Source of the DNA: Cristatella mucedo
Taxonomy: Eukaryota > Bryozoa > Phylactolaemata > Cristatellidae
Direction of reading: 5' to 3'
Assembly: GCA_009760855.2 (NCBI GenBank)
Contig: WPIO01000003.1
Span: forward strand, 13,875,001-13,939,000
Length of the DNA: 64,000 nt
The position numbers and the translations under genes were made by a program. Below the pieces are notes generated by a model that saw only the letters and a list, made by a program, of their open reading frames with translations, had not been told where the DNA came from and did no database searches. Position 1 is the stretch's first letter. The number at the start of each line of letters is the position of its first letter. Below, piece after piece: positions 12,501 through 20,769 of this stretch.

Positions 12501-15500
12501 CCATTACCCTGCGGTGAAGGCCACATCAGACACAAAATACAACATCATAAGGAAAAATTCAGAGAGCTGCTTATTGCAGGACATTTTAAGTCACGAAACT
12601 TTCTGAGCCCTTGCTCAATGCCCAATATATGTCTGTACTACCATTCATTCCACTATGTTGCCGGAAAACTAGACTGCAGAAAGTGGTAAAAATGCCAGCT
12701 TCAATGCCGCCAATGAATTCAATTCCCACCATTGGCACTAATCCTCTAATTCAACGCCTTTTCTGACTGTCTGACTTCATTCGGCAAGATAATGTTGCCT
12801 CCTGCATTTCTCCTTGAGGCTTGCAGTTTATCCAGTTTTCAGTCCTACTATCCAGTCCTACTATCAGGTACAACAGGGCTCCTCACCTGGGCCTCTCTTC
12901 TGATCTGCTGCTGTGCCAATTTCGCACTTGACGCATCTTCGAGGCTGAAGCTCCATGCTGAGAATGCAAGATCGCTAAATTTATTACGCTTGGCTGCCTG
13001 CTTCATCGTGTTTTCCCTGATTGTTGAAGCAGATCTGAAGAAAATTTAATGTGAGGATCAGGACACAGTAGGCCGTTTCGTGTTTGTCTTGTTGGCAGCA
13101 GTAGCAGCATAAGCACATTTGGATATGGTAAATGAACACGTAAAGAGCAAAGTGTGCTTACTCACCCTCTTGCCAGAATGAACAAGCTCACCAACATGTA
13201 GACGCCTGTGATAAGAATGTAAGCTAGTGGCAGATTGTAAGTGTAGCCGCTTAAGGAAGAAGAGATCTGTGTCAGAAAGGATAGCGACAGTGTGTTGCTG
13301 GTGTAATATCCTTGAAACAGAGGTGTAAACTCCATCCATCCCTGCAAATGGAGCAGTGCATCCTCAGCTTACTGCAAGAACAACGGACATGCTGTTACCG
13401 ATATGTCATAGTACATGAGACTACCTACCTTCCGAAGTTAACCCGTTATTCGATGAATGATGAGAGAGCGGCTGACAAACATGAACTGGTATAAATAGGT
13501 ATTGTTTGGGTAAAAACAAAATGTCATTGGGAGAGTGCTGCCAGCATTATTGACTGAAGCTATGAGAATAAGGAATGCGATATGCCAATTACCGAGCCAT
13601 CGATGAAGTCTTCAGTAAAGTTGAGTACCTCCTTGTGTGAAGAATCTGATTTGGCTGTCGAATTAGTCGTATAATTATAGTAATTTATGGTGCAGACAGG
13701 AGTTAAGGCCAAAACACTTTTATTGACATAGTTGTATAGACCGCTTGAACATGCTGATATGTTCGAATGTGAATTGGCTACAATGAAACAATGAGTGGTG
13801 AGTAGAAATGCCGAGTAATTTAACAATCTACCCACGAAAATATGTCCAATCGGTGCACGTAGGGTTGCATTTTATGACAGGCACAGCACTGACAGAAATT
13901 CCGTCAACAAAGAACTAATTGGTAAATACCATTGATCTATCTACAAAACAGCATGTCTCGTAGGTCTACTATGTACTGATTTTGTTGAACATACAGTCTA
14001 TAGATTCACCACTATCACAGCTGGGCTCTTCTGTGGCCACGTAGGCTCAAAGACTCAGATAGACTGAAAGAGAGCTGCCTGTAGCAATAATGGTGCTGCA
14101 TCACTATCTCCTACCGACAAGAAAGGCCTGTAGCATTATCAAGATTCGGATTTTGAACAGATCTACAACCGATATTATTGAAAAGAAGACTCTCTTGTGT
14201 ATCAATTTTGTGAAGACATTTATATCAGCAGCTATCACCACAAACTAGACAGGCGCTGCAGTCCAGAAATCATGCGTGCACGATCTTTATCACGATGAGT
14301 TAGGCCTCTCTTAATTAGTCTCTCATCGGAAATTTGAGCCTGCCTCCTCCGCCAAGCAGTCATCGTGCCAACGTGTTACAACATCCATTCGGTTGAAGTA
14401 ATTCAAAAGCGAAAGTAGAGATGCATACCAATAGTAGCCTGCCGTCTATTGCTTGGGCGACAGCCATAATAGCCATGCGTAGCTAATGTCAGATCATATT
14501 GTATGCAGCTGCACAAACCGTCAATTTCTAATTTCTTATATTTAGTTACCACTTATTGATGTCGAGCTGGAACTTGCTGACAAGACGGCTCCGGGAATCA
14601 CGACAAATACCAGCCATACGAACGCAATAAAAATATTCGTCTTGAAAAGTGTCTTCAGAAAAGTAAAGAATGACACGACTCCTGGTCCAAAGCGCCCTAC
14701 AGAAAGAGAAATTAATACAAGTCTATAAAGATTACTCGCACTATGCAATGTAATTGCAGCGTGAATTAAGTCAATGGCAATGTCAAATCAACATAAGTGG
14801 AACAAAAGCTTTCGATAAAGTATGATGCAAAAGTAAACTTTTTTTTATTCTTGTGATAACACTATGCGATTGCCTGGTTTGACCTGCAGGTCTACTTCCT
14901 CACCATTATCTGATTGATACCTAGTTCAAAGAGCATTACGATAGACCAAGCAGAGCGGATTCACAACGTGACTAATCAGGAGAGGCCTCGCTCACCACGT
15001 GGTCTGGAGAGCCGACATCACATGGCTACCAATAAACGTGCTCAGTTCATCCACGATGCATCTAATCATTATATGGCGGCAGCGATGAAGTTATAGAGTG
15101 TCACCCTGATTATCAACAAAGCTTAAAGTATGGCTAAGTGTAAACCTCCAGCAGAGTTTACGTTTGACTAGCCGGCGCGATGGACGGCTTGGATCGTTTT
15201 CGCCGTTATGCGACGGCTACCATGCCGACTTTGAAGGAACCGGACATACAGATCAGTGCACTTTTCTATGCCATGGGGCGCAAGCAGATGCGATATTTGG
15301 CACTTTTAACTATGAGGTCGACCAAGTCAAGACGTTGGATTCATCTTGGGCAAATTTGATGACTATTTCATATCGCGAAGGAATATCTTCAACGATCGGG
15401 CCATGTCGCGAGGGGGCGTGTCAATATTTTGAAAATGTAATATTTTAAAGTGATGTTTGGCGGGCCCGTTTAAGGCTGAGTAACCTGTATTTAAAAAGGT

Positions 15501-18500
15501 CCCCAGAAAACCGCAGTTTAGGTTCTGTTATTTTTCACAGAAAATCATTATGTTGAGCTCGATGCACTCCTTCTGGTGTAAATAGGACTTTCAAAATAAT
15601 TTTATTTACCATGTTCCAGTCATCTGTCAACCACTAAAATTTGGGATTAACATTTATAAATAGTTTATCTTTTAATTTTGGAAAAACTTATTTTTTTCCA
15701 GATCTACCGCTTCGACCTCCGAAGTCAACATCCGGGTGAGTCTACCAAGGCATTCATGCACGAACTACACGATTTAGCTTCGCAGTGCAAATATGGGGTG
15801 CGATGAAAGATGAGTTGATCCAAGATTACCTGGTTGTGGGCTTGTCCGACCTCAAACTTTCAGAAGCCCTGAAACTATCCCCAACCATACGTTAACTGTG
15901 GTGGTACAAGAGGTGCGTCTGACGGAGACGGTAAACTGAGTCTCCAGCACCCGGTTTCAGATTGAGGTTTGTCGGTGACCGCAGTCCGCCGACTGTCCTC
16001 AGCCCTGTGTCTTAGAGGCTAGCAGCCGCATAGATCGTAGGAAAGTTATGCCCTCCGATGATGCAGAAGAGGCTAACAGCTGTCGGAACTTTAACTCGGC
16101 ACACACTCCTGGCGCTGCCCGACACGCGACCGCCATTGCAATAGCTTCCAGAAGTCGGGCCACTATGCAGTGCTTTTTAAATCACGCATAAACCCCTATG
16201 CTAGAGCAAGAGAGGTCATAGCTGAATCCGATGTTGAGATTACACCGTTGATGCCGTTTAAATAGTTCGGTTATATGCCAGCGCTTGGCTACTGCACCGC
16301 CTCCGACGTGGCTCGGATACAGCCCGGTATCATTACTCTGCTAACCCGCCGGTGAACAGCTGTTGGGAGTATCATCGGGACGGCCAGGTGCAGATACTGG
16401 ATGTATCATCGGGACTGGCCGGTGCACAGCTGTGGTCCGCCACTGATGTGGCCAATGTTCCTCCGATGACCCGATGGTGAACAGATGTTGTATTCATCAT
16501 CGGGGCGGCCGTGCGCAGTGGTGGTCGAGGAATGGGACTTGAGTGGGAGAGAGGGGAAAAGGGAGTCTTGCTTTACTCTGCTCCGTGCGTCGTAGTATAA
16601 ACCGTTGGTTTTGCTCATCTGCTGGCGTTTCTGTACGTGCGTGAACCAAACTACAGTTGCAAAGCCTGTACCTGCGGGGTGCCAGGTACGTGCTACCTAC
16701 GCTAAATGAGACTATATCTAAGTACTTCGCTGTTGGTACTACGCGGTTCTCTAAGTTGGATGCCTCCAGCGTATTTTGGGCTATTCTATCGTCCCGTGAG
16801 AGCACTCGCTTAACAACGTTTGTAACACCGCTTGGACGTTTTTGTTTTTGTCGGCTGCCCCTTAATAATAATAATAATAATTCACTTGATAAAGTGCCCT
16901 CAGAGAACTTAATCTCTCTCTAGGCGCTTTACATTTGCTGTAAAGTGAAATGCAATTGAATGGCTATTCCATTGTCCCGTGAGAGCACTCGCTTAACAAC
17001 GTTTGTAACACCGCTTGGACGTTTTTGTTTTTGTCGGCTGCCCTTTGGCATAACTAGCCCTCCGGAGACCTTTCAGCGACTGATGCACAACCTCTTAAGT
17101 GAGATCGAAGGTGTGGCGGTTTATATGGACGAAGTTTTAATTAATAGATCCACGGCGGCTGAGCATGACAATAAATTGCGTCGAGTTACTTCCGAAATTT
17201 CAAAGTCGGGCCTAAAGTTGAATTGAGACAATTGTATATTCCGCCAACCCACTTTGACGTTCCTAGCACGTGCTATTGAAGCCAGCGGCGTCCGACCGTC
17301 AGACGACAAAATAGAAGCTATCCTCAACCTCTCTGATCCGACCAATATAGCCGAGCTAAAGCGATGCCTTGGTATGGTAAACTACCGCGGCCAGCTTGTG
17401 CCAAATCTGGCCGCTGTCTTATAACAGCTAAACGATCTGCTCTCGTCTGACTGGGTGGTACTGGGGATCTAACCAGCAAAAAAGCATTCCGGGAAGTAAA
17501 GTTTATTTTGACTAAGGTATCCGTGTTGGCTTATTTCGACATACAAAAGTCGGCGATTGTCAGTACCGATGCCAGCAGCTATGGTCAAGGTGCCCTTCTG
17601 CTGCAGTGCCGTGGATCGGGAGAGCAAGATGTGCGAACTGTCGTATTTGCATCCCGCACGTTGTCTGGCGAGATACGCTCATATCGAAAAAGAGTGTCTT
17701 GAGGCAGTGTGGGCGTTCGAGAAGTTCAGTCAGTTCTTTGTTGGTTTGCCTTCTTTCGAGCTTCGTACTAACCATTAACCGCTTACTCAGTTACTGATGA
17801 CTAAGGACCTCGTCCAGGTTCCGGTTAGATGCCAACGCTCATAGATGCGATTGATGTGTTTTAACCCTCGCGCCGTGTAAGTGCCTGGGAAGACCCTGGT
17901 GATAGTTGATACGCTGTCAAGACCATCACTGCGTAGGAGTGAGGAACATGGCCATGCTGAAGCCGTTCAGCTCTACGTACATACCGTTGTTGCTAAATCG
18001 CTCTCAGTAGCTCTCTTGAGCGAAGTAAAGGAGGTTACCGCTGACGAGTGTGAGCTACAGGCTGTCATTGAATATTCGCTCTCAGGGTGGCCTAAATCGA
18101 GCAAGGACCTACCGGCAACCTTGCTTGCGGAAGTACTTTGCCATAAGTAGCCATCTTTCTGTGTCGAATGATATACTACCAAATGACGATCGCATATATA
18201 TCTCTCGAAGCCTGCAAGCTTTCATGTTGGAGCGGATCCACGACGGTCACCAGGGGGCAGGACCAAATGTAGGGACCGAGCAAGGTCGTGTGTATACTGG
18301 CTAGGAATTAGCCAAGACGTTAAGAATGGGTCGATTCATGCAGCTTCTGTCAAAACAGCCAGTGGAGACAACTGCATGGGGAACTCATTCCTACACTGGT
18401 GCCCATTGTTCCTTGGCAACAAGTCGCTACCAATCTCTTTGAACAGGAGGGACGACAGCACCTGATTGTAATTGGCTTTTATTCCCGATATATAGATCGT

Positions 18501-20766
18501 TCCATTATCAAAATTAACGAACAAATACGTGATGGCCGAACTACCGACCATATTTGCTCGCTGGGGCTCACCAGAGTCATTGCAGTCTGACAATGGTTCA
18601 CAATTTTTTATCTCACGAATTTGGTGCCTTTGCGAGACGATACGGGTTCAAGCACCTTACGAACAGCCCACATTTTCGACAAGCGAACAGAAATGTGAAA
18701 AGAGCTGCGCAAACTCCCACATCTATTGTGAGACAGTCTGATTCGTGTCTCGCTCTAATGATTCAGAGGACGGCGCTTTACCCCCCTTCAAGCCATCAGC
18801 CCAGCACAACTGGTCACGGGACAACGGATTAGGACGACGTTGCCTGTGCTCCCTCGGCATGTTGAACCACAATGGCCAGCAAAGGAAATAGTGCAACTCA
18901 ACGACGACCGTCCAAAAGAGCTTCAACAGCACAACCGCGATCGCCATCATTCTGCTCACCTACTTCCGCCTCTTTAACCCGGCCAACCGGTATTAGTGCG
19001 GACTGATGGCAAAACCAGCTGGAGCACACATGAAATGGTGACAGCTCAAGCAGGTACACTTCGGTCATTTGTCATGCAGACTGACAATGGCAGCACACTT
19101 CGGCAGAACACAAGGCCTCTTCGACCGATTGACACCGATCTACAGGTCACTGACAGCGAACCTCCTGACACTTCGCTGCAGCTGCAGTTCAATATCAGTC
19201 TCAAAGTATTGCAGATGAGATAACCACTTCTTGAGATCAAATGAAAACAGGGTCTGGCAGGGTGGTAAAGCCGGTCTGAAGGGTAGGTCTTTGAAAATGA
19301 GACTGGTCCTTTTTGAAGGGAAGATGTTATAGCAGAGCTACCGGGGCGGAGTCACAGCAACGTGACCAATCAGGAGAGGCCTTACTCACCACGTGGTCAG
19401 GCTAGCCGACATAACATCCGGTTTGGTCCCGTGGTTAAGATGCTCGCTCCGACCAAAGTCTGGCTGAGGTCGGGGGTTTGAGCCCTAAAGCATATGCTAA
19501 GCGCCTACATGGAGATTAAGTTCTCTTGGGGCGCCGCTATACAAATTAATTATATTTTTTAACATGGCTGCCAATAAACGTGCTTTGTTCATCTGCAATG
19601 CGTCTTATAATTACAAGCATCATCTGTCAGATATGCCAAACACGGATTGATCACTCGATACTATTTTAAGAGCATGCTGAGCGATTTCAAACTAAATCCT
19701 GATTTCAAGCGTAAGAAATAGGCATTAGATCAGGTACACGTAGGCCAACTTGACAAAGGAGGCAATGAGCTGATCCGTCGCCCAGTCGTTTTGGACTAGT
19801 TATCGTAGGACAGGCATTACTGGAGTGATGCAAGCTGAACCCATTTTGAGGATGAGGTTTTTAAACCTGAAAGTGAGATCAGGCTTGCCCAAACCTCTAA
19901 TGTTGGTCTTTTTGTCCTAAAGCTTAAGGAAGTAGTGACCATCCAAGTGCAAATTTCGATTCACGCTGCAAAGGAATTAAAAGATTAATGCCAGGTAAGG
20001 TTGAAGAGTAGAAGGATGGGTACAGCGGAGTGTCACTGGCATTGAAAGGAAAGCCACGACTTCGGTTGACGAAAAAATTAGCCATAGAGATTATATATAG
20101 TATAAAGTAACGGTATAAGAGTTAACACTGAGAAAACACATACTATAAGGGCTTCCCAGATGAACAACAGCCATTTATATCTGTAGTCTGACATATCTCA
20201 CTGAGGTTGGACATTAGCTGGACATTAGACACTTAAGCACTGTGCAAGTGGTATCTAGGCGTGTCAGAGGCACTCAAAAAGGATGACGGGGTCAGTTGCA
20301 TCAAATGCTCTGATAGCTTGAGCAGAGCCAGTATGGAAGCCGCTATCACAGCTAGCATTATTCAGGTTTTTGCAAAGCCAAACCAGAGCAGTTACTGTGT
20401 AATTGTTTGTTCTAAATCCGTATTGGAACTTGCTAGCAATATCTGATAAAATTGTATAACAAATTAACTTGAAAGATTTAACTGACGTACCATTCCTAAA
20501 ATACTTGTCATTGGATGAGCACATTGCCTATGTTTTCAAGTAAGCATAATTTCAGCTAAAGAAAATGGTGTATGCATCTGAACATGTACCTTCTGCAGTC
20601 CTCATGCACCCATCATCATGCACCCTAAGGTGCATGCTGACGGCCACAGGCACTGCTTCAAAGTCTCAGTCAATGACTACTTACCATCGATCTCTTTGAT
20701 CGGTTTTCGCCACAGCTCGAGCCTCTCCCCAGTTTCCTTGGTGGATGCTTTTATCTTGGCCCACGC
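414..20766 (-). CDS. TMC: Transmembrane channel-like (TMC) protein gene, nine internal exons, 3' end beyond the window
   Basis: Nine exons join in order: 20766-20685, 14696-14550, 13777-13593, 13341-13166, 13034-12887, 11670-11509, 7103-6946, 3684-3543 and 511-414. Every internal border is GT/AG, and the phases agree at all eight junctions (1298 nt, 432 codons plus 2 nt). The protein has the TMC order: a WxK..LWRKP..EI lead-in, TM1, a glycosylatable loop, a GWMEFTPLF..GYY motif, TM2, a cytosolic NKFSDLAF..W segment, TM3 to TM5, then CWETYVGQQFYKL and TM6. TMC proteins are multi-pass membrane proteins; some members form mechanotransduction channels in sensory cells. The first exon or exons lie above 20766 and were not found; the C-terminal exons lie below position 1. 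No stop or frameshift was seen in the joined exons, so the gene looks functional. Which TMC subtype it is cannot be settled here. Confidence 0.93.
1484..2845 (-). mobile_element. LINE-1 copy, degenerate, 5' truncated
   Basis: The 3' tail with its trinucleotide end lies at 1484-1565. Going up, the minus strand gives the C-terminal LINE-1 domain (KAWNSPSTC, NWLLAGLP), then reverse transcriptase remnants around 2300-2840 with several frame breaks. It lies in the TMC intron between the last two exons found here. Confidence 0.88.
2850..3540. other. TMC intron sequence without recognisable feature
   Basis: AT-rich intron. No repeat family seen elsewhere in the window, no exon-like segment and no RNA gene were recognised. 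Confidence 0.5.
3543..3684 (-). CDS. TMC: TMC exon: TM5 and cysteine-bearing loop
   Basis: The 142 nt exon lies between acceptor GGTCTATTTCAG and donor GTAAGT. Its first G completes AG from the previous exon to arginine. It reads SVVVRLAGLAVLVFTLYTQV, then a loop with three cysteines. It joins directly to CWET of the next exon in phase 0. Confidence 0.93.
3690..4285. other. TMC intron sequence without recognisable feature
   Basis: The only structure noted is a short CACTCA-rich run at 3714-3745. No protein-like or repeat-family match was seen. Confidence 0.45.
4288..5785 (+). mobile_element. LINE-1 copy, 5' truncated, lightly decayed
   Basis: A frame at 4279-5001 contains the reverse transcriptase palm motifs AFDTIDH, GVPQGTVLGP and FHFYADDTQLY. 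A second frame, 5147-5542, holds the C-terminal domain; a frameshift and stop lie between them. The 3' tail (5700-5780) has the GCGCC...GGGCGC arms and ends in ATT repeats. The copy starts abruptly inside the RT fingers. It lies in a TMC intron on the opposite strand to the gene. Confidence 0.93.
5790..6940. other. TMC intron with short CT and CA microsatellites
   Basis: Holds an AT-rich run with TAATAG repeats (5790-5880), a short CT run (5911-5932) and a CA run (5987-6011). No further gene or repeat family was recognised. Confidence 0.5.
6946..7103 (-). CDS. TMC: TMC exon: TM4 region
   Basis: The 158 nt exon lies between acceptor CTTACATTTACAG and donor GTAAGC. It encodes FIKLLISYAPSLTLTILNML, then LPNLFSLLSKLEDLKPATKL and TLALIR. 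The S..PS...T.LN...P..F..L...E pattern is diagnostic for TMC. The intron before it, 4.4 kb, carries LINE fragments at 8395-10135. Confidence 0.94.
7296..7465 (+). mobile_element. SINE-B copy (tRNA-derived)
   Basis: The head TTAGCCTAGGAGTAAGG resembles a pol III A box and GGCTCGAGTCC is a B box. The body GCAAGCAGAAGTGATAGCCA and the end AATCAGCTAAG with CTTTACTTTG are shared with copies at 27184 and 38222. It lacks the LINE-1 tail, so it is a separate SINE family. Confidence 0.8.
7470..8390. other. TMC intron, mostly unassigned; short tandem repeat at 8318-8362
   Basis: No gene was recognised. Four imperfect ACCGTTTATCGTTT-type units lie at 8318-8362. A few codons at 8280-8315 resemble the LINE-1 segment that reads LTLKIGSAS, so a tiny truncated LINE may begin there. 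Confidence 0.45.
8395..8550 (+). mobile_element. LINE-1 tail plus short internal LINE-1 fragment
   Basis: 8395-8476 is a LINE-1 3' tail ending in ATT repeats. 8500-8540 repeats the LINE-1 segment that encodes CHITPLLADLHW, in degenerate form. The fragments are out of element order and probably come from separate insertions. Confidence 0.7.
8555..9790 (-). mobile_element. LINE-1 copy, degenerate, 5' truncated
   Basis: The 3' tail is at 8558-8640. The C-terminal domain reads SFGDHAFS and APKAWNSLPDDV on the minus strand (8813-8995). RT-derived sequence continues to about 9790 with many frame breaks. It lies in the TMC intron between TM3 and TM4 exons. Confidence 0.88.
9865..10135 (+). mobile_element. 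LINE C-terminal fragment, diverged subfamily
   Basis: Broken frames give SRPLRSS-like, FGDRAFSLHAPNVWNSP and LQSKTCLFS-like segments, the C-terminal block of CR1/L2-type LINEs. Wording differs from LINE-1, so it is an older or different subfamily. No 3' tail was found. Confidence 0.7.
10140..11505. other. TMC intron, unassigned
   Basis: Unique-looking intron sequence with a run of nine C residues near 11250. No gene or repeat family was recognised. Confidence 0.45.
11509..11670 (-). CDS. TMC: TMC exon: end of cytosolic loop and TM3
   Basis: The 162 nt exon (54 codons, phase 0 on both sides) lies between acceptor GTCTTTTTAG and donor GTAAAC. It reads AFLAESRDAERRRN, a basic link, then RIFANLLVLTLLAGAGYLIV. 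The LL.LLAG.GY.I.FV core is typical of TMC TM3. Confidence 0.93.
11675..12880. other. TMC intron, unassigned
   Basis: Intron between the cytosolic-loop exon and the TM3 exon. No repeat family seen elsewhere in the window and no further exon were recognised. Confidence 0.5.
12887..13034 (-). CDS. TMC: TMC exon: cytosolic loop after TM2
   Basis: The 148 nt exon lies between acceptor ATTTTCTTCAG and donor GTGAGG. It encodes ASTIRENTMKQAAKRNKFSD, then LAFSAWSFSLEDASSAKLA. The pattern R-E-N..., NKFSDL.F..W.F....A.A.KL matches the TMC TM2-TM3 cytosolic loop. Phase 0 at the 3' side matches the next exon. Confidence 0.93.
13166..13341 (-). CDS. TMC: TMC exon: GWMEFTPLF motif and TM2
   Basis: The 176 nt exon lies between acceptor CATTTGCAG and donor GTGAGTAAG. 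It reads GWMEFTPLFQGYYTSN, a variable loop, then YNLPLAYILITGVYM and a helix end. The tumour-like run of aromatic residues 'F.GYY' and 'YN.PLAY' are strong TMC landmarks. It leaves GG, completed to glycine by the A of the next exon. Confidence 0.94.
13593..13777 (-). CDS. TMC: TMC exon: extracellular loop between TM1 and TM2
   Basis: The 185 nt exon follows acceptor TTTCATTGTAG and ends before donor GTAATT. It codes for a loop with two cysteines and five N-x-S/T sequons (NIS, NKS, NYT, NST, NFT), then FTEDFIDGS, which joins GWMEFTPLF in the next exon. Loop length and glycosylation potential fit the first extracellular loop of TMC proteins. The donor has a weaker +5 base than the other exons. 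Confidence 0.9.
14550..14696 (-). CDS. TMC: TMC exon: TM1
   Basis: The 147 nt exon lies between acceptor TTCTCTTTCTGTAG and donor GTAACT. It reads RFGPGVVSFFTFLK and then a hydrophobic segment ending FVWLVFVVIPGAV, which is the TMC first membrane helix with its conserved FG.GV.S.F.FL start. The intron towards the previous exon, about 6 kb, holds the plus-strand gypsy element. Confidence 0.92.
14937..15073 (+). repeat. Left LTR of the plus-strand gypsy element
   Basis: About 137 bp, starting TACGATAG (TGTTATAG in the right LTR) and ending TCATTATA (TAATTACA in the right LTR). The polyadenylation-like CCAATAAACGTG is present in both. Both terminal dinucleotides of the left copy are mutated or weakened. 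Confidence 0.85.
15074..15091 (+). promoter_or_regulatory. Probable tRNA primer-binding site of the gypsy element
   Basis: TGGCGGCAGCGATGAAG starts right after the left LTR. The placement and the TGG start are those of a Ty3/gypsy primer site. The priming tRNA was not determined. Confidence 0.6.
15129..16235 (+). pseudogene. gag relic of the gypsy element
   Basis: It begins MAKCKPPAEFTFD and continues, with a stop and frameshifts, through ISALFYAMG and YFISRRNIFNDRAMSR. It resumes at about 15703 with IYRFDLRSQHPGESTKAF and DELIQDYLVVGLSD, in line with gypsy gag proteins. A decayed zinc knuckle follows at about 16130-16180 (RHCNSFQKSGHYAV, one expected cysteine now F). About 290 bp at 15412-15702 interrupt the coding match. 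Confidence 0.85.
15412..15702 (+). other. Non-coding insert within gag, intron-like 3' border
   Basis: AT-rich sequence with no gag similarity separates two adjoining gag segments. It ends in a pyrimidine-rich ATTTTTTTCCAG directly before the resumed coding match. A possible donor is GTGTCA at 15417. It may be a small insertion rather than an intron, since the donor is poor. Confidence 0.45.
16349..16690 (+). repeat. Foreign block with internal repeats between gag and RT, possible solo LTR
   Basis: The expected protease region is missing. In its place are imperfect repeats of TATCATCGGGACGGCC and GGTGAACAGCTGTTG units (16349-16520), then a TATAAA at 16596-16601 and a GC-rich leader-like part. 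This combination resembles the LTR of another retroelement. The borders are not certain. Confidence 0.4.
16690..17800 (+). pseudogene. pol relic: reverse transcriptase and RNase H of the gypsy element
   Basis: RT segments read RFSKLDASSVFW, TRLTTFVTPLGRFCFCRLPF, ETFQRLMHNLLSEIEGVAV and YMDEVLI. The catalytic YMDD is changed to YMDE. RNase H remnants read STDASSYGQGALLL, then, after a frameshift, YAHIEKECLEAVWAFEKF. A LINE-1 tail splits the RT at 16863-16961. Frameshifts and stops make the copy inactive. Confidence 0.9.
16863..16961 (-). mobile_element. Solo LINE-1 tail inserted in gypsy RT, flanked by an 84-bp duplication
   Basis: About 95 bp equal to the LINE-1 3' tail, with trinucleotide end at the left. 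The 84 bp to its left (16779-16862) recur to its right (16962-17045) with about three mismatches. The duplicated segment encodes the same RT peptide in both copies. Confidence 0.9.
17845..18800 (+). pseudogene. pol relic: RNase H end and integrase of the gypsy element
   Basis: 17880-18150 gives VPGKTLVIVDTLSRPSLRR, the RNase H to integrase link. Integrase parts follow in shifted frames: HLSVSNDILPNDDRIYISR, ERIHDGHQGA (zinc-binding region), VPWQQVATNLFEQEG, YSRYID, IFARWGSPESLQSDNGSQF and GFKHLTNSPHFRQANRNVKR. The catalytic core is interrupted by frame breaks and the glycine after QAN is replaced. Confidence 0.88.
18801..19314 (+). other. 3' untranslated or decayed end of the gypsy element
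   Basis: Between the last integrase match and the polypurine tract. Broken frames only; probably the integrase C-terminus and 3' leader. Confidence 0.55.
19315..19324 (+). promoter_or_regulatory. Polypurine tract of the gypsy element
   Basis: GAAGGGAAGA lies directly before the TGTTAT start of the right LTR, the expected plus-strand primer position. Confidence 0.75.
19325..19615 (+). repeat. Right LTR of the gypsy element, split by a SINE
   Basis: It starts TGTTATAG and ends TAATTACA. Without the 143-bp SINE and one AACAT copy it is about 143 bp, close to the left LTR. The left LTR has the uninterrupted site as GACATCACATGGCTACC. Confidence 0.88.
19418..19560 (+). mobile_element. SINE-A copy inside the right LTR, with AACAT duplication
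   Basis: AACAT at 19413-19417 is repeated at 19561-19565. The head GGTTTGGTCCCGTGGTTAAG (A box), B-box-like GGGGTTTGAGCCC and a LINE-1-like tail with GCGCC...GGGGCGCC arms are present. It ends in TATATTTTTT. Confidence 0.92.
19640..20530 (-). mobile_element. Older LINE lineage (LINE-2 here), RT remnant
   Basis: The minus strand gives ASKFQYGFRTNNYTVTAL, equivalent to the RT segment F..GFR.NHST..AL, followed by a decayed D-L/AFD block at about 20270-20330. GGCTTCCCAGATGAACAACAG (20148-20168) recurs at 26948 in another copy. Wording differs strongly from LINE-1. Every frame is broken. Confidence 0.7.
20685..20766 (-). CDS. TMC: TMC exon (first found): cytosolic segment before TM1
   Basis: The 82 nt exon follows an acceptor ending in TCGTACAG and is followed by donor GTAAGT. 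It encodes AWAKIKASTKETGERLELW and then RKPIKEID, the basic and amphipathic stretch that precedes TM1 in TMC proteins. It starts in phase 0 and leaves one G, which the next exon's GG completes to a glycine codon. Confidence 0.9.
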
Positions 20767-20769
20767 CTG

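Larger units (their letters stand above)
14937..19615 (+). mobile_element. Ty3/gypsy retrotransposon, complete insertion, decayed
   Basis: The insertion is bounded by AGCAT at 14932-14936 and 19616-19620, a likely 5-bp target duplication. Short LTRs of about 140 bp (14937-15073 and 19325-19615) share AATCAGGAGAGGCC, CTCACCACGTGGTC and CCAATAAACGTGCT. The right LTR is lengthened by a SINE-A. A GGCGGCAGCGATGAAG primer-site-like segment follows the left LTR. A polypurine tract, GAAGGGAAGA, ends at the right LTR. Inside are gag, reverse transcriptase, RNase H and integrase relics with many frame breaks. It lies opposite to the TMC gene in an intron. It cannot code for its own movement now. Confidence 0.92.
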
